From Sambucus nigra (taxonomy: Eukaryota > Streptophyta > Magnoliopsida > Dipsacales > Adoxaceae): 64,000 bases of DNA. How positions within the stretch are numbered: the first letter of the stretch is position 1; every line of letters begins with the position of its first letter. Below, piece after piece: positions 38,009-49,509 of the stretch. The notes under the pieces were generated by a model, which saw nothing but the letters and a program-made list of their open reading frames with translations, made no database searches and had not been told where the DNA came from. The position numbers and the translations under genes were made by a program. The stretch covers positions 106,133,709 through 106,197,708 of the forward strand of contig OX422222.1 in the NCBI GenBank assembly GCA_949130495.1. The letters are read 5' to 3'.

Positions 38009-40445
38009 TTACACATGATAGACTTTCAGCCATTTATTATTAATTTTGAATGGATTATCTTCCTCCAACTTAGAAATTAAGCAATAACCTGAATCATGAG
38101 CTTCCTTCACGACGAAAGGTCCTTCCCAATTGGCTACGAATTTTGGCAGAGGAAGTTCCCTAATGTGTTTCACCGCTGCTTTCAAAACGAGATCTCCCTC
38201 CACGAACTTCCTTGGTCTTACCAGGTTGTCATATGCCCTAGAGAGCTGCTTTGTATACATTTGAAAATGTTGCATCGCGTTGTCTCTGTGTTCATCCAAT
38301 GCCTCCAACTGCACATGCCTGTTCTGAGGAAGCATGCTACTTCGCAAGGCGTATCGAGCAGAGGGAACTTCCAACTCCAGTGGAAGGATTGCCTCAGCCC
38401 CTTAGACAAGGGAGAACGGAGTGTACCCTGTGGGCTTCCTCTTCGTCGTTTGATAGGCCCACAACACTGCTGGTATCTTGTCATCCCATGATCCTGGAAA
38501 GTCCTCCATCGTTTTAGCCAAGATATTAACCAGAGTTTTGTTAGTTGCTTCGGCCTGACCGTTCCCCTTCGGGTATGCCACCGTTGAAGTGTGATGAACA
38601 ATGGAGTACTTGTCTGTGAGCATCGTTACTTCTGAGTTGACGAAGGGAGTCCCATTATCTAAGAGAATAACCTTTGGGATCCCAAAACGGCAAATGATAT
38701 ACTCTCTGATGAAGTTACTCACTACCCCAACCGTTGCCCTTCTGAGTGGTATTGCTTCAGCCCATTTTGTAAAGCACTCTGTTGCTACCAGTATCCATAT
38801 CTTGCCCCTCGACGAAGGATGTATCGCCCCCACGAGGTCAAATGCCCAAGTGTGTAAAGGATAGGGCGTTGCCAGAGAGTGTAAGTCCACCGATGGGGCA
38901 TGGATCATATTTCCATGAAGTTGGCAAGCTTTGCATTTTCGAACAAATTCGACAGAGTCTTTCTCCATCGTTTGCCAATAATACCCCAACGTCATCAGCT
39001 GATCATATAACTTGGCCCCTCCTATGTGAGCTGGGTCATGGGCTTGTTTGAGGACCTCAGTTGCTTCTTCCTTTGTGATGCAACGCAATGGCCTGTTGAA
39101 GTACCCCCTTCGATAAAGCTGCCCCTCCTGGATATAGAACCTCGGGGCCCTTCGCTTCAGTCCCATCGCATCCATTTTCTCCGTTGGGACAATTCCATCT
39201 TGAATAAAGTCGATATAGGGCTGCCTCCAGTCCGTTTGGGCTTCGATGAAATGGTACTCAGCTGCTTCGAAAAATAGCTGACACTTATCACAATTCCGTT
39301 GTAGTTCTGCCGCATCCTGTTTCATTATAGGCCAAAAATATCCCCCTCTTTTAATTCTCCTATAAAGAGGTATCTCAGTTGTTTCGCAGTGCTCCTCATG
39401 TGTTTTCTTCAACCTCCGCTCTGCTTCCTCTGGCCCAATGCATCTCGATAACCATCCCCCTGCATTTCTGAAGTAAAGATTTCCCTGGTTTGTAAAGTAT
39501 TGGGCTAACTCTCTTAGTCCCATAGCTCCTTCGCCAGACTCCAGTTGCTTCCTGATCTCTCCTCTCCAATCCGCGTCTCCCTCCATCGGTAGTATTGACT
39601 GCACCACCGAAGGAGCTGTTCTTCGTTGGATCATAACGATAGTCGTATCGCTCCTCATGACCATCTTTTGAGCAATAGTGGCATAAGCGTCTGGATGACG
39701 GTTCATCGTTCTGGGATGTCTTCTGATTTTGGTCCGATGGAACTGGCTGAGGAGCCTTTGAATGATCGTTCTGTACGGTGCCAAACTCATGTGCTTCAAT
39801 GCATATTCTCCGTTAACTTGCTGAATTACCAAGTTCGAGTCACCCTTGATGCAGAGTGAACGAATTCCCCTTCGAAGAGCCTCCAACAACCCTAGTACCA
39901 ACGCTTCGTATTCTTCTTCGTTATTGGAGCAAGGGAAATCTAGTTTGTAGGAAAGGCAAATCTCCTCCATTCCTTTTGAAAGGATGACCCCTGCCCCTCC
40001 TTTTTTCTCTACCGAAGACCCATCAAACTGCATCGTTCATTCCTCATCGGTTGCATCCAGATAGTTGGCTTGTAAGTCGTCTCCCGGAATGTCTTCCTTA
40101 GGTGGTTCAAACGTTCCTGATGGAAAGATTGCCAACAGATCAGCATACGCCTGGCTCTTGATAGCACGAGGAACCACACACTTTAAATCATATTCGGAGA
40201 GAATAAGGAACCACCTAGCTGCCCCGCCAATCAAGATAGTTCTAGACAACAAATATTTAATAGGATCATATCTGGTTACAATATGAATTGTAAAAGACAA
40301 CATATAATGTCTAAGTTTTTGTGCTACAAAGACTAAGGCCAAACAATGCCTTTCTAGGCTGCTATATCTAATCTCTGGCCCATGTATGATCCTGCTGAGG
40401 TAATACACTGGCCGTTCTTGCCCGTCAATCTCTTGTGCCAGCAAA
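38009..40445 (-). pseudogene. pol of element 4: RNase H, second RNase H, integrase
   Basis: One reading frame from the deletion junction to the end, with two in-frame stops (TGA near 40037, probably from a Trp codon; TAA near 38400). The Ty3 RNase H tail includes PVYYLSRIIHGPEIRYSSLE. The second RNase H starts MQFDGSSVEKKGGAGVIL and has NNEEEYEALVLGL and KGDSNLVIQQVNGEY. The integrase shows HDPAHIGG, then CKACQ, then WAFDLVG (Asp, near 38835), LLDNGTPF (Asp) and GNGQAEATNKT (Glu, near 38540). The C-terminal part ends WLKVYHV. RT is absent because of the upstream deletion, so the copy could not reverse-transcribe itself. Confidence 0.92.
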
Positions 40446-40446
40446 G

Positions 40447-40796
40447 CTCCAACGGTGCCCCACTTCTCAATCCTCCAAACCAAGTCCCTCTAAAGTTCCC
40501 ACGGTGAGGTTGTTCGATAGAGCATGAAAGCTCTCCCAGGCCCTGCCAAGCCTGGTCTCTCGCGAGTACCGTTCGACCTCACACCCATTCATTATTATCG
40601 TTACAACATTACAGTCGTTACAACTCGTAGTCAATATAAACAAAGCTATAATATGACAAAGTAACAATAAGCTAAAATACGAGTTGCCACGCCAAGCTTC
40701 CACGCTGAGCTGCCTCGCTGAGCTTATCCTCAGAACACTGTTTGCTAATTGGTGGATTATCCCTAATCCCAGGATTACCTTCAGGCCCCCTCTACA
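40447..40796 (-). repeat. 5' LTR remnant of element 4
   Basis: The first 350 bases of the LTR (TGTAGAGGGGG...), almost identical to the same part of the 3' LTR. At its low end it is fused directly to the RNase H coding region near 40446, with a shared CCAACGGTGCCCC at the joint. Reading into pol is open across the joint. Confidence 0.9.
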
Positions 40797-40801
40797 ACCT
40801 C

Positions 40802-41484
40802 CAACTCATTGTTATACTTATATTGTGACATGAATTCACGGTCAACATGCTCCTAACTGCGAATTTTGGATTCCTGAAGAGATAAGAACCAGAGAAGAGC
40901 ATTTTCCTTTAAAGTTTGTTGGAATATCTAGGTCATTATTTCCTCAGAGGCACCTAGGAGAGTCATGTCTCGGTGGTAACTTCAAAGACGAAAAATTTGG
41001 GGCCCACTACCCCAAACTTCTCAATATTGGGCATCTTGAACTTTTTCGGTAGCCTTGCTTTAGGGTAGGGAGACATATAGGTGTAATTCATTTAGTTCCC
41101 GGAGATTCGAACTTGGTCAAACTCCCTGGTCAATAACTTAAGGTCCTCCTAGACCTTGTTTAACTCTTATTCTTTCGAATCAATGGTCATGACCAGGTTA
41201 GCCCCTAGCTTGGCAAGATTTGGCATAGGGAGCTGAGCTAGTGGTGGCCCATTAGCAGGAGGGGCGCGTGAAGCTTGCTGATATTCTTTCGGGACCCAAG
41301 TGGGATCAGGTGCGGGTGGACCCATAGTGTGAGGGAAGAAGACCTCAAGCTTTTCAATAATAGGGACCCAATTTCGCTCCATCTCATGAGCCTCGATTTG
41401 AAGGTTATCAATCTTGGGTGTAAGTTGGACTAGAACCGTCATCAAATCAGGATGCACATTTGGTACTTGGTCGTCATCCTCCAT
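40802..41484 (-). pseudogene. gag N-terminal part of Tat element 1
   Basis: The likely start is the ATG at 41484 (MEDDDQVPNVHPDLMTVLVQ). An amphipathic stretch follows, then Pro-rich APDPTWVPKEYQQASRAPPA. Further on a frame reads ALLWFLSLQES and FMSQYKYNNELEV, ending at the element 4 insertion. Stops occur near 41166 and lower. An open frame extends upstream to 41610, but the MEDDDQ start fits the usual Tat gag beginning better. Confidence 0.72.
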
Positions 41485-41764
41485 GGAAAGTGGGTGAAAG
41501 TGGATTCTGGACTCGAAGGAAGTAACGGGAAAATTGACGGAGCTTTGGGGCAATATGACAAAAGATCGAAGCCATTTGGGAGCCAGGCCAAGGGTCGGGT
41601 ATGCAATCAACCTAAGAGAAAAAAATATTCGAATTTATTTTTGAAAGAGAGGAGGGAAAGACTTTTATTATTGAAAACGGAGGAAAATGTTTTTGATATA
41701 TTTTTGGAAAAGGGGGGACAAGATGGTTTTTGGGTATTTTTGTTAAAAGGAGGAAAAATGTTTT
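41485..41764 (-). other. 5' leader remnant of element 1
   Basis: AT-rich sequence that is pyrimidine-rich on the minus strand, upstream of gag. No primer-binding site and no 5' LTR of element 1 are visible. The leader abuts a Tekay-like LTR fragment near 41765, so the 5' end of element 1 has been lost or replaced. Confidence 0.5.
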
Positions 41765-41938
41765 TAATAAACATTTACAAACGCATAATATGAATAAATA
41801 AGGTTATTTATTCTCAGAAGTTTCAAAAATATCCTTTACAAATATTTTACAACAAAAAGGTACAATGCTTTGAAAATAATGAATCAAGCCTTTTATTCAT
41901 CAAGACAACCTAAATATGAAATATGTCACATCAATAAC
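41765..41938 (-). mobile_element. Tekay/Del-like LTR fragment (copy B, left part)
   Basis: Matches copy A from its position about 2925 onward and copy C from about 57105 onward, up to TCACATCAATAAC. Element 3 follows. The sequence resumes at 55402 with the duplicated ATAAC and AATAAACCACTACTCAT, as in copy C. Confidence 0.7.
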
Positions 41939-42361
41939 TATTATGTCATCATTAACCACAAGTGGCATAACCAGGTGTCAATAGGGGATTGGCTAGATTG
42001 TTATCTACATGAATAATGCATAGGTACACTATTCCCCCCAATCCCTATATATACTTGTCATCTTCAACCTTGCAAAGGATCGAGAATTAAAACCCTAGCT
42101 AGAACCTTGCTTGTACACATAATAGAGAGAAAGTGATCTTATGAGCATTGTATCCAAGGCCATTAGTGCCCATATTTAGCGGATCACATACTTATAGTGG
42201 ATGTAGGCCTGATTGGCTGAACCACTATACATCATTGTCTTCATTACTCTTATACTCATACCCTTCTATATACTTATACACATATATAACTATATTTCCT
42301 CCATTGCTACTATTTGAACTCTTCACCTCTTATCTGGTGGTGCTGAATCTTAGCATCATCA
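41939..42361 (+). repeat. 5' LTR of element 3, 5' truncated
   Basis: Corresponds to the last ~425 bp of the 3' LTR (from TATTATGTCATCATTAACC to TTAGCATCATCA). The first ~425 bp are missing, with the break at the very edge of the target duplication. A CCTATATATACTTG stretch near 42050 is a likely TATA box. Confidence 0.88.
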
Positions 42362-42364
42362 GTT

Positions 42365-42382
42365 TGGCGCCGTCTGTGGGAA
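42365..42382 (+). other. Primer-binding site of element 3
   Basis: TGGCGCCGTCTGTGGGAA begins three bases after the LTR end. The TGGCGCC start suits pairing with the 3' end of a cytosolic tRNA; tRNA-Asp is my best guess and is not confirmed. Confidence 0.7.
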
Positions 42383-42536
42383 CGAGAAGCTATCTCTTCC
42401 TTTATACAGCTTGACCTCACCGGAGACTCTAGTGGTGAACTAGTTCTCCCCCTTTGTATGGAGTTGTTTCACCATTGAAAGAAATCCATTAGGGTACACA
42501 AGCTCATCAGTCTTTTGATAATCATACCTCAAACGT

Positions 42537-44213
42537 ATGGCACCGGAGTTACCACCACCACCTCCTCCACCAGCTAGTGGAGTAGGACCTTTTTTTAGTC
42601 GAATACCACCTCGGTCTGAGATGGTAGATGTGGATGCTGACCTGAAATCCATAGTAGCAAGTCAGTAGATTATGCAGGAGAAATTTGCAGCTTTTAGCCA
42701 AAACATACTGAGACCACCCAGAGTCTCACCGGAGATGATTACTCCGGCAGTAGCTCCAAGGCAGCATGGGGCCAGGGGACCACCCCAGGCACCACGCAAA
42801 GACTTACCACCTCCACAACGACGGAGGGATGTTGCTGACCCCCGGCGTGTATGCCTGGGGAGGCAAGGAAACCCTTGCTCGGAGGATAGATATGATGATG
42901 TGGAGGTGGAAGAGGCCCCAATAGATTGCTGGGAGCCATATGAGGTCTCCAACAATACTGTACGACCTATCCAGGAAAGTAAAGGGAAGAGTGGGAGGCA
43001 AAATCCCGACGATCGCCCGAGAGGCTCAGCTTTTGATCATCTGAGCAGGGGGTGGACTTCAAGAGGCTGGGCCCTATAAATGACCTGAGGGAAAGACTGT
43101 CCAGATCGAGAATTATTGCGAGGTCCAGAAGAGAGGCAGTAGATGGCCGACCCCACGGGGTCCGACCCCACGGACGAGACGACGGTTAGGGAGAAGTGAA
43201 TAGCCGATATAGACCAGTCGCAGCGGAACCCTCAGTTCACCCTCAAGAGCTGGCATGAGATAACATCGGCCAAGCCGACCCTACGAGGCCCTGGAACGAC
43301 TCGATCCAAAGGCTGGAGGATAAAATTGGTGATATCCTGAAAAGCCGGGACCCTCTTCAAAGAGGATACTCTATAGGTTCACCCTTTGTGGCAAAGATAG
43401 TTAACTTACCAACGCCATCCAAGTTTAAACCACCTGTGGTCACCCCAAGGTATGACGGGAGTACCAACCTTGTCTAGTATATTGAGATGTACAATCAGTG
43501 GCAGACATATACTCCATATCAGACGAGATGTGGTGTCGTGCTTTTTCTAGCACTTTGACCGGGGATGCATATGTCTGGTTCACTTCTCTTCTAAAGAACT
43601 CCATTGAAAGCTTTAAGCAGTTAGCAGACCGGTTCATCCATAGATTTTTCTTCGAAGTGAGGCCATAGAAGAAGACCACACACCTGCTCTATGTTAAGAA
43701 GGGGAAGAACGAGAGCTTAAGAGGCTACATAGCCAGGTTTAACAAAGAGAAGTTAGAGGTCGAAGACTATGAGGAAAGTATAACCATAACAGCCCTCATC
43801 GGAGAACTCTAAAAGCTATTATGGAAGCTTGCTGAAGACCCCCCGAAGACGATGGCTGAATTGGTGGAAACATCAGGAAAGGTGATGAACACCGAAGAGG
43901 CGATGGCCGCTAAATACGAAGATGAAAAAGGAGGCACTAGTGGGGTAAGTACCAAAAAAATAATAAGGAGGGGAAGAAGAGGCTAGTAGATGACAATTTT
44001 GTTGATTACACCCCTCTGACGGTCAACTGCGAACACATTCTAAATGAGATAAAGAGTGATCGATCCCTAAAATGGCGTGAGAAGTTGAGGGCACCTCCTC
44101 ACAAGAGGAACAAAAACCAGTGGTGTGAATTCCACCAAGACTATGGCCATGTGATCGACAAGTGTTTTTCTCTGAAAGATGAAATTGAAAAAATGTTAAA
44201 AGAAGGGAAGTTA
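42537..44213 (+). pseudogene. gag of element 3
   Basis: Starts at the ATG at 42537 (MAPELPPPPPPPASGVG), parallel to element 2. The Pro/Arg-rich N-terminal region includes RGPPQAPRKDLPPPQRRRDV. The core (near 43390-44060) is scattered across frames by indels. The zinc-knuckle-like WCEFHQDYGHVIDKCFSLKD is intact near 44120-44180 in a clean frame that continues into the protease. The first and middle thirds carry many stops. Confidence 0.88.
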
Positions 44214-45089
44214 AGGAAATACATTGATAAGGGTGCCTTTGAGAGGGGCCAAGGGGACGACCCCAGGAAGAAGAGAAGCGATGGATGCAGAGAAGATCTT
44301 CCCAACAGGAGAGACGACCCTTCAGAGAACGATGGTTATCCTGATCTCCCACCAAGAGATGACCACAACCCTGTGAAAAAACTCAATGTGATCTACTTCA
44401 GTGTTGGAATAATCTCTGGGGGCCTGACAGGAGGAGGATCAGAAGTCGCAGACAGGAAGGCCCATGTAGCTGAAGCCAAGGCAGTGACAAAAGCTGTGCA
44501 TTCAACCTCTATTGAGGCCAAGCCAGAGAAGAGGAAGAAAGTTGATATGGATACTCTGATAGTGGGGTTCTCAAGAATGGACTTCAAGGGCCTCTTAGCC
44601 CCACATGATGACCCTCTCGTCATCACTACCAGGGTACACGGATGCGAGGTGCCGAGGATCTTGGTAGATGGGGGTAGTTCTATAGATGTGATGTTCTGTC
44701 CATGCTTTAAGGCCTTAGGACTCAGCCATGCTAGGCTCGTCCCATACCATGACCCCTAGATTGGTTTCAGTGGGGAAAAAGTTCATCCCCTAGGAGTGTA
44801 TGAGGCTGATGTTAGAATGGGGGACGAGTGGCCGAGATGGCTTACCAAGAAGGTCAACTTTTTCATGATGGATGAACACGTCTTCTCAGCCTACAACATT
44901 ATACTGGGGCGAGTGGACCTCAATGAATTTGAGTTCATGCCCTCCACGATTCATTAGATGATAAAATTCCCGACCCCTTACGGAGTAGGGGAAGTTCAGG
45001 GAGACCAGACGAAGGCACGGGAATTCTACTTCAACTACGCTAAAGAAAGAAATGCGCACAAGAAAGCAACAACTACTTACAATATTGAT
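44214..45089 (+). pseudogene. Linker and aspartic protease of element 3
   Basis: The frame is continuous with the gag C-terminus apart from stops at 44757 and near 44955. A charged linker is followed by KRKKVDMDTLIVGFS. The catalytic block RILVDGGSSIDVMF has its Asp codon at 44667-44669. The rest of the fold is readable (NFFMMDEHVFSAYNIILGR, FEFMPSTIH), so this protease is better preserved than that of element 2. It would cut the polyprotein. Confidence 0.85.
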
Positions 45090-46642
45090 ACCCTCGACCC
45101 CAGGGATGAGACAAATCTAAAGAAAGGAGAAGCCACGGAAGAGGTAGAATCCATTATCCTTAATGAGGATGAGTCGAAAAAAACCATCCAAGTTGGCAAA
45201 GCTCTAAAGAAATATATAAAAGAAGGCCTCATCAAGCTGCTAAGGAGAAGACATAACGTCTTTGCATGGAGTCATGCAGACATGCCGGGGATCAACCCCA
45301 AAATCATGTGCCACAAACTCAATGTGGTAGAGGATGCAAAGCCGATAAAGCAGAAGAGGAGAATTTATTCTCGAGAAAAATATGAGGTTATAAGGGATGA
45401 GGTCAGGAAGCTATAAGATGTTGAGTTTATCAAGGAGGTCATCTATCCCAAATGGCTATCTAACTCAGTCATAGTCCCTAAAGCCAACGATAAATGGAGG
45501 ATATGTGTAGACTTCACTGACCTCAACAAACATTGCCCCAAAGACAGTTTCCCTCTTCCCCACATTGATCAGATGGTGGACGCTACCGCGGGCCATGAGC
45601 TAATGAGCTTCATGGATGCGTATTCGGGCTCAACCAGATCTTCATGAACACCGAGGACTAAAAAAAATGGCTTTTATTACCGACAAGAGGATATACTGTT
45701 ATAGGGTCATGCCCTTTGGCCCAAAGAATGCGGGGGCAACATATCAGTGCCTTGTGAATAAAATGTTCAAAGACCAAATTGAGAAGTCTATGGAGGTCTA
45801 TGCAGATGACATGTTGACCAAGAGATTGAAGGCCGAGGATCATGTGGCCGACCTAGAGAGGACCTTTGACACGATGGAGAGATAACCTGATGAAGATCAA
45901 CCAGGCCAAGTGTGTCTTTGGGCTCGGGGCAGGAAAGTTCTTGGGGTTTATCGTCAATCAAAGAGGCATCGAAGCCAATCTCGAGAAGATAAAGAATCTA
46001 TTATAAATAAAGACCCCCAGGACCATTAAAGACGTTCACAGGCTCACACTGCGAGTGATTGCTTTGAATAGGTTCGTATCCAGAGCCACAGACAAGTGTC
46101 TACCATTTTTCAAAATTCTCAGAAATGCCTTTGAATAGAACGAAGAGTGTGACAAGGCCTTCAAAGAACTAAAGTCATACTTAGGGTCTCCCTTGCTGTT
46201 GTCACAGCTAGTGCAAGGCGAAAGATTATACGTGTACCTAGCCGTCTCAGAGTCAGCCATTAGTGTAGCCATTGTGAGAGAAGAAGACAGAGTACAGAAG
46301 CCTGTGTATTTCAAAAGTAAGGCACTCCAAGGGGCAGAGAAAAGGTCTCCTAGGATGGGGAAATTAGCCTATGCCCTGATTCATGCAACAAGGAAGATGA
46401 AGCCTTACTTCCAGTCCCAAATAATGGTCATCCTCACTGATTCCCCTCTTTGGCAGGTCATACACAAGCCAGAAAAAACGGGGAGGCTAATGGCCTGGGC
46501 TATAGAGCTGGGAGAGTTTGATATTGTGTACCAACCTAGGATGGACATCAAGAGGCAAGCATTGGCAGATTTTGTGGCTGAATTCACTTGGGAAGAGGAT
46601 GAGGCTGAAAGTAAGAACCTCGAGAAGACAAATATCCAGTAA
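45090..46642 (+). pseudogene. Reverse transcriptase and Ty3 RNase H of element 3
   Basis: The frame continues from the protease through the RT N-part (HNVFAWSHADMPGINPKIMC, VIVPKANDKWRICVDFTDLN). A frameshift near 45630 follows. The block YCYRVMPFGPKNAGATYQ and the active site YADD (45799-45810) are in the next frame. After another shift near 45885 comes GKFLGFIVNQRGIEAN. The RNase H at 46193-46642 is open: YVYLAVSESAISVAIVRE, then YALIHATRKMKPYFQ and DFVAEFTWEEDE. Confidence 0.9.
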
Positions 46643-46777
46643 GGAAAAGTTGTTGACCCATACACAGGAAAGGCTAAGACAAGCACCGCTAGGGAAAAGG
46701 TTATCAAAAATAAGGAAGGAAGATACCTCTTTAGACAGGGATCCCTCATCGAAGGAAATTTCTCATAAGAACAGGCT

Positions 46778-47511
46778 GTGTGGAACCTCTTTGTTGACGG
46801 GTCCTCTTGCGATAGCAAAAGTGGAGCTGGACTAATAGTATTAACACCTAACGGCACAGACATTGAGTACGCCTTGAGTTTCAACTTCAAAGCCTCCAAT
46901 AATGAGTCTAAATATGAGGCCCTGATAGCAGGCCTCTCCTTGGCTAAGTCTCTTAGTGTTGGCCAGATCTTGGCCTATAGTGATTCAAGACTGGTGGTGA
47001 ACCAGATACTAGGAGAATACGAGGTTAAAGATGAGAGAATGGAAAAATATCTTGAAAAAGTAAATTCACTATTGAATAGCTTCAGAGAAGTAAAGTTAAA
47101 GAGGATACTTAGGCTGGATAATGGTCGAGCCGATACACTTGCTAGGCTAGCCTCAGCAACTAGGACATATATCAGGAGGACAATCCTAGTGGAAATCTTG
47201 CTTCGACCAACGATTGAAGATGCAGATAGAACAGTTAGCACTTGCTTAGACATTAGCAAGGAAGCTTCATGGATGGACCCTCTAATCAGATACATTAAAG
47301 AGGGGGAGATGCCAGAAGAAAAACAAGAAGGGAAGAAGTTGAGATACAGATTAGCGAAATTCACTATCATCAGAGACACCTTGTACAAAAAGGGGTTCTT
47401 GCTCCCTTTATTCAGGTGTGTGCACCCGTCTGAAGTTCCACACATCTTGCAAGATGTGTATGAGGGGTCTTGTTCAAGCCATATTAGGGGCAGGTTGTTA
47501 GCAAAGAGGAT
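46778..47511 (+). pseudogene. Second RNase H and integrase N-terminus of element 3
   Basis: The frame is open for the whole piece. It holds WNLFVDGSS (Asp), NNESKYEALIAGL (Glu), YSDSRLVVNQILGEY (Asp) and RLDNGRADTLARLA (Asp), all four acidic positions of the second RNase H. It then runs into the integrase zinc-binding region (VHPSEVPHILQDVYEG, SSHIRGR). A solo LTR cuts it at 47512 within the AKRI block. Confidence 0.9.
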
Positions 47512-48423
47512 TGATTAAGGGTGAAAAGTAGCGCCTGTCAAACGCCGATCGTTGTTTACTGTTCACCACTTTAATACAAAAAACCTAAACTTATGACTAC
47601 ACTAAAAAAGGGAGTATAGCGACTAAGTCCGGGTATCAAAAATCCACAGAGACGAGTTATTAGAATTTAATTGGTTTAATAATTCTAAATAATAGTGTAA
47701 AAGATATTTTTCTAACTAAAAAGAAATAAAAGATAAACTAGGCATGAGTGTATTTAAACTAAATTAACAAAATGAATAAAAACTATAGGATGCGACTATT
47801 ATCCTTTAAATCGAGTTAACGTGTATAAGTGGTTACATGGGAATACAAATTATTAAGATTGCGTCTCGTTTCAATAATTAATTAAATTAAGAGTTGTCAC
47901 ACCGCTAAATTCGCATAAAAGTCTAATATGATTTTAGCGTCAACAAATACTCCAGAAATTACGCACGCAAGGTCGTAAATACGGCGCATACATGATATAC
48001 ACCGTTGAATTTCCTAGGTGTAAAAACTAGGATAACGCACTCGAAATAAATACATAAATCTCCATTACCAAAGAGAAGCAGGAAATCAACCCTACGTGAG
48101 TTCCTTTAATCGCACCCTAATTTAAATTAGCCCCTACACATATTAAATGACATAAATAAATTAACTAATTAATTAAAGCACACCACTAATTAATTTAGCA
48201 ACTAAAATTATCTAGGCATGAAAATTAATTAAGCATGAAAAATAAAGAAAAAACAACTTAAAGGAGACAATGAATAGTAGCACTTACATTAATGGTGGAA
48301 AATGAGGAGAGGGTTATCTCCAATAAAAAATCCCCCAATATACCAAACCCTAGGTTCTAAGAGAGAAGAGAACTAAAAATTTAATCTATTACATGATATT
48401 TTCTAAAAATGAGATATGTCTTC

Positions 48424-48431
48424 TATTTATA
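48424..48431 (-). promoter_or_regulatory. TATA box in solo LTR
   Basis: On the minus strand TTAGTATAAATAGAAG. It is the likely LTR promoter, reading toward lower coordinates; the palindrome cluster lies 140-260 bp upstream. Confidence 0.55.
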
Positions 48432-48570
48432 CTAAGTTTTCAAAAAGAAGGAAAGAAAAAGGAAAAAGAAAAGGAATAAGGAAAAGTCTCCAACTTAAGG
48501 AAGAAAAGAAAAAGAAATAAATAAATAAAAAAGAATAATAAATAGTGGCAACAAAATCGTCCAAAAGCAG

Positions 48571-48692
48571 GGACCGGTCGACCGGGGGTGGTGACTGGTC
48601 GACTGGCGGAACATAACCAAACCCACTGCCAACGAAATAAGGCAAAAATCCATTCACCGGTCGACCGCTGGTGAGTGGCCGGTCAACCGTCG
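48571..48692. repeat. Palindrome cluster, CCGGTCGACCGG type
   Basis: Four copies: GGACCGGTCGACCGGG, GACTGGTCGACTGG, CACCGGTCGACCGC and GGCCGGTCAACCGTC, within 120 bp. The core CGGTCGACCG is self-complementary and is partly kept in each copy. Confidence 0.85.
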
Positions 48693-49509
48693 GTGATAAC
48701 AACTCAAACCCTTTCTCTCATGTGTTCCATCGCACAACCCACACCCAAGAAATCAAGACCTGCAACAATTGTTCCATTGTTGTACAACACAAAACCCATA
48801 AAACAAACCACCAGGAAGACCTGGTAACATGGTGAAATCCTAAAACCCAACACCTCCAAACAAGCTCCATTAATGGTGGCACAAGATCCATTTCCAAGCT
48901 CCCAAAAAAATGGCCATAAAGACACATTTGCATGTGTGGTCAAAGATCGAGCTCTAATTTGGGACGAAAGTCCCGGATTTCAAACGAACCCCAAACCCGA
49001 GCAAAACTCGAGCAAAATTCCAAATCGCCATCTTCATTTGCTGTAAAAAACGAAGTAGGGACACAAAGGGAATTAATGGATTTGTTATTAAAGAAGAAAA
49101 GGGACATGGATGTAATTAATAAAATTGTTAATGAATCTTTTATACTTATTTTCGATTAAAGGTCTGTGTTTCCTTCGTTCGGACTCTAATTTGCGCACCG
49201 TTCATGGCCACGCGAATCTTGGCCCGAGGGATACAACTTCCATGAAGACTTTGGTAAAAAATACCAAAGTGTGAAATTACGAAAATGCCCCTAAACGTGC
49301 AAATTGCGACGAAACTTAATTAGAACGCGCCCAAACTTCATAATAAGCACCGTAACAACAATAAAAGCTCAATAATACCTCAAATAACATATTAACGTAT
49401 AAAATAGAGGTTGTCAGTTTATCGAGCATAATTATAGCAATTACGGTACTCGATGGAGCTAAAATGCCTAAGTTCGAGGGTAATAATGTGCAGGATTCGA
49501 TACGAATCA

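Larger units (their letters stand above)
30920..40796 (-). mobile_element. Tat-lineage LTR retrotransposon, element 4, internally deleted
   Basis: 9877 bp on the minus strand, flanked by the target duplication ACCTC (30915-30919 and 40797-40801). It is inserted within a gag codon region of element 1: the peptide YNNELEV continues as VTRCDLELL once element 4 is set aside. It starts TGTAGAGGGG and ends CCCTCTTACA. From its 5' end it holds a 350 bp 5' LTR remnant, pol from RNase H onward, a convergent antisense PMD gene and a complete 3' LTR. The rest of the 5' LTR, the primer-binding site, gag, protease and most of RT are deleted. The shared LTR part differs by about two bases and one 2-bp indel in 350, so it is young. 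Confidence 0.93.
47512..49509 (-). mobile_element. Probable solo LTR, 1998 bp, inside the integrase of element 3
   Basis: Flanked by the target duplication AGGAT (47507-47511 and 49510-49514). On the minus strand it runs TGATTCGTATCG to CCCTTAATCA. Joining the flanks restores the integrase reading, by comparison with element 2. It has no coding frame of note and no internal direct LTR pair. It shares a GGGTATC-type block, an overall AT-rich layout, a minus-strand TATA box and an upstream palindrome cluster with the insertion at 26163-27761. Confidence 0.87.

Noticed and set aside
38009..40445. Endogenous pararetrovirus (caulimovirid) polyprotein
   Set aside because: An integrase follows RNase H, LTRs and a target duplication are present, and two RNase H domains mark the Tat lineage of Ty3/gypsy. 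No movement protein was seen.
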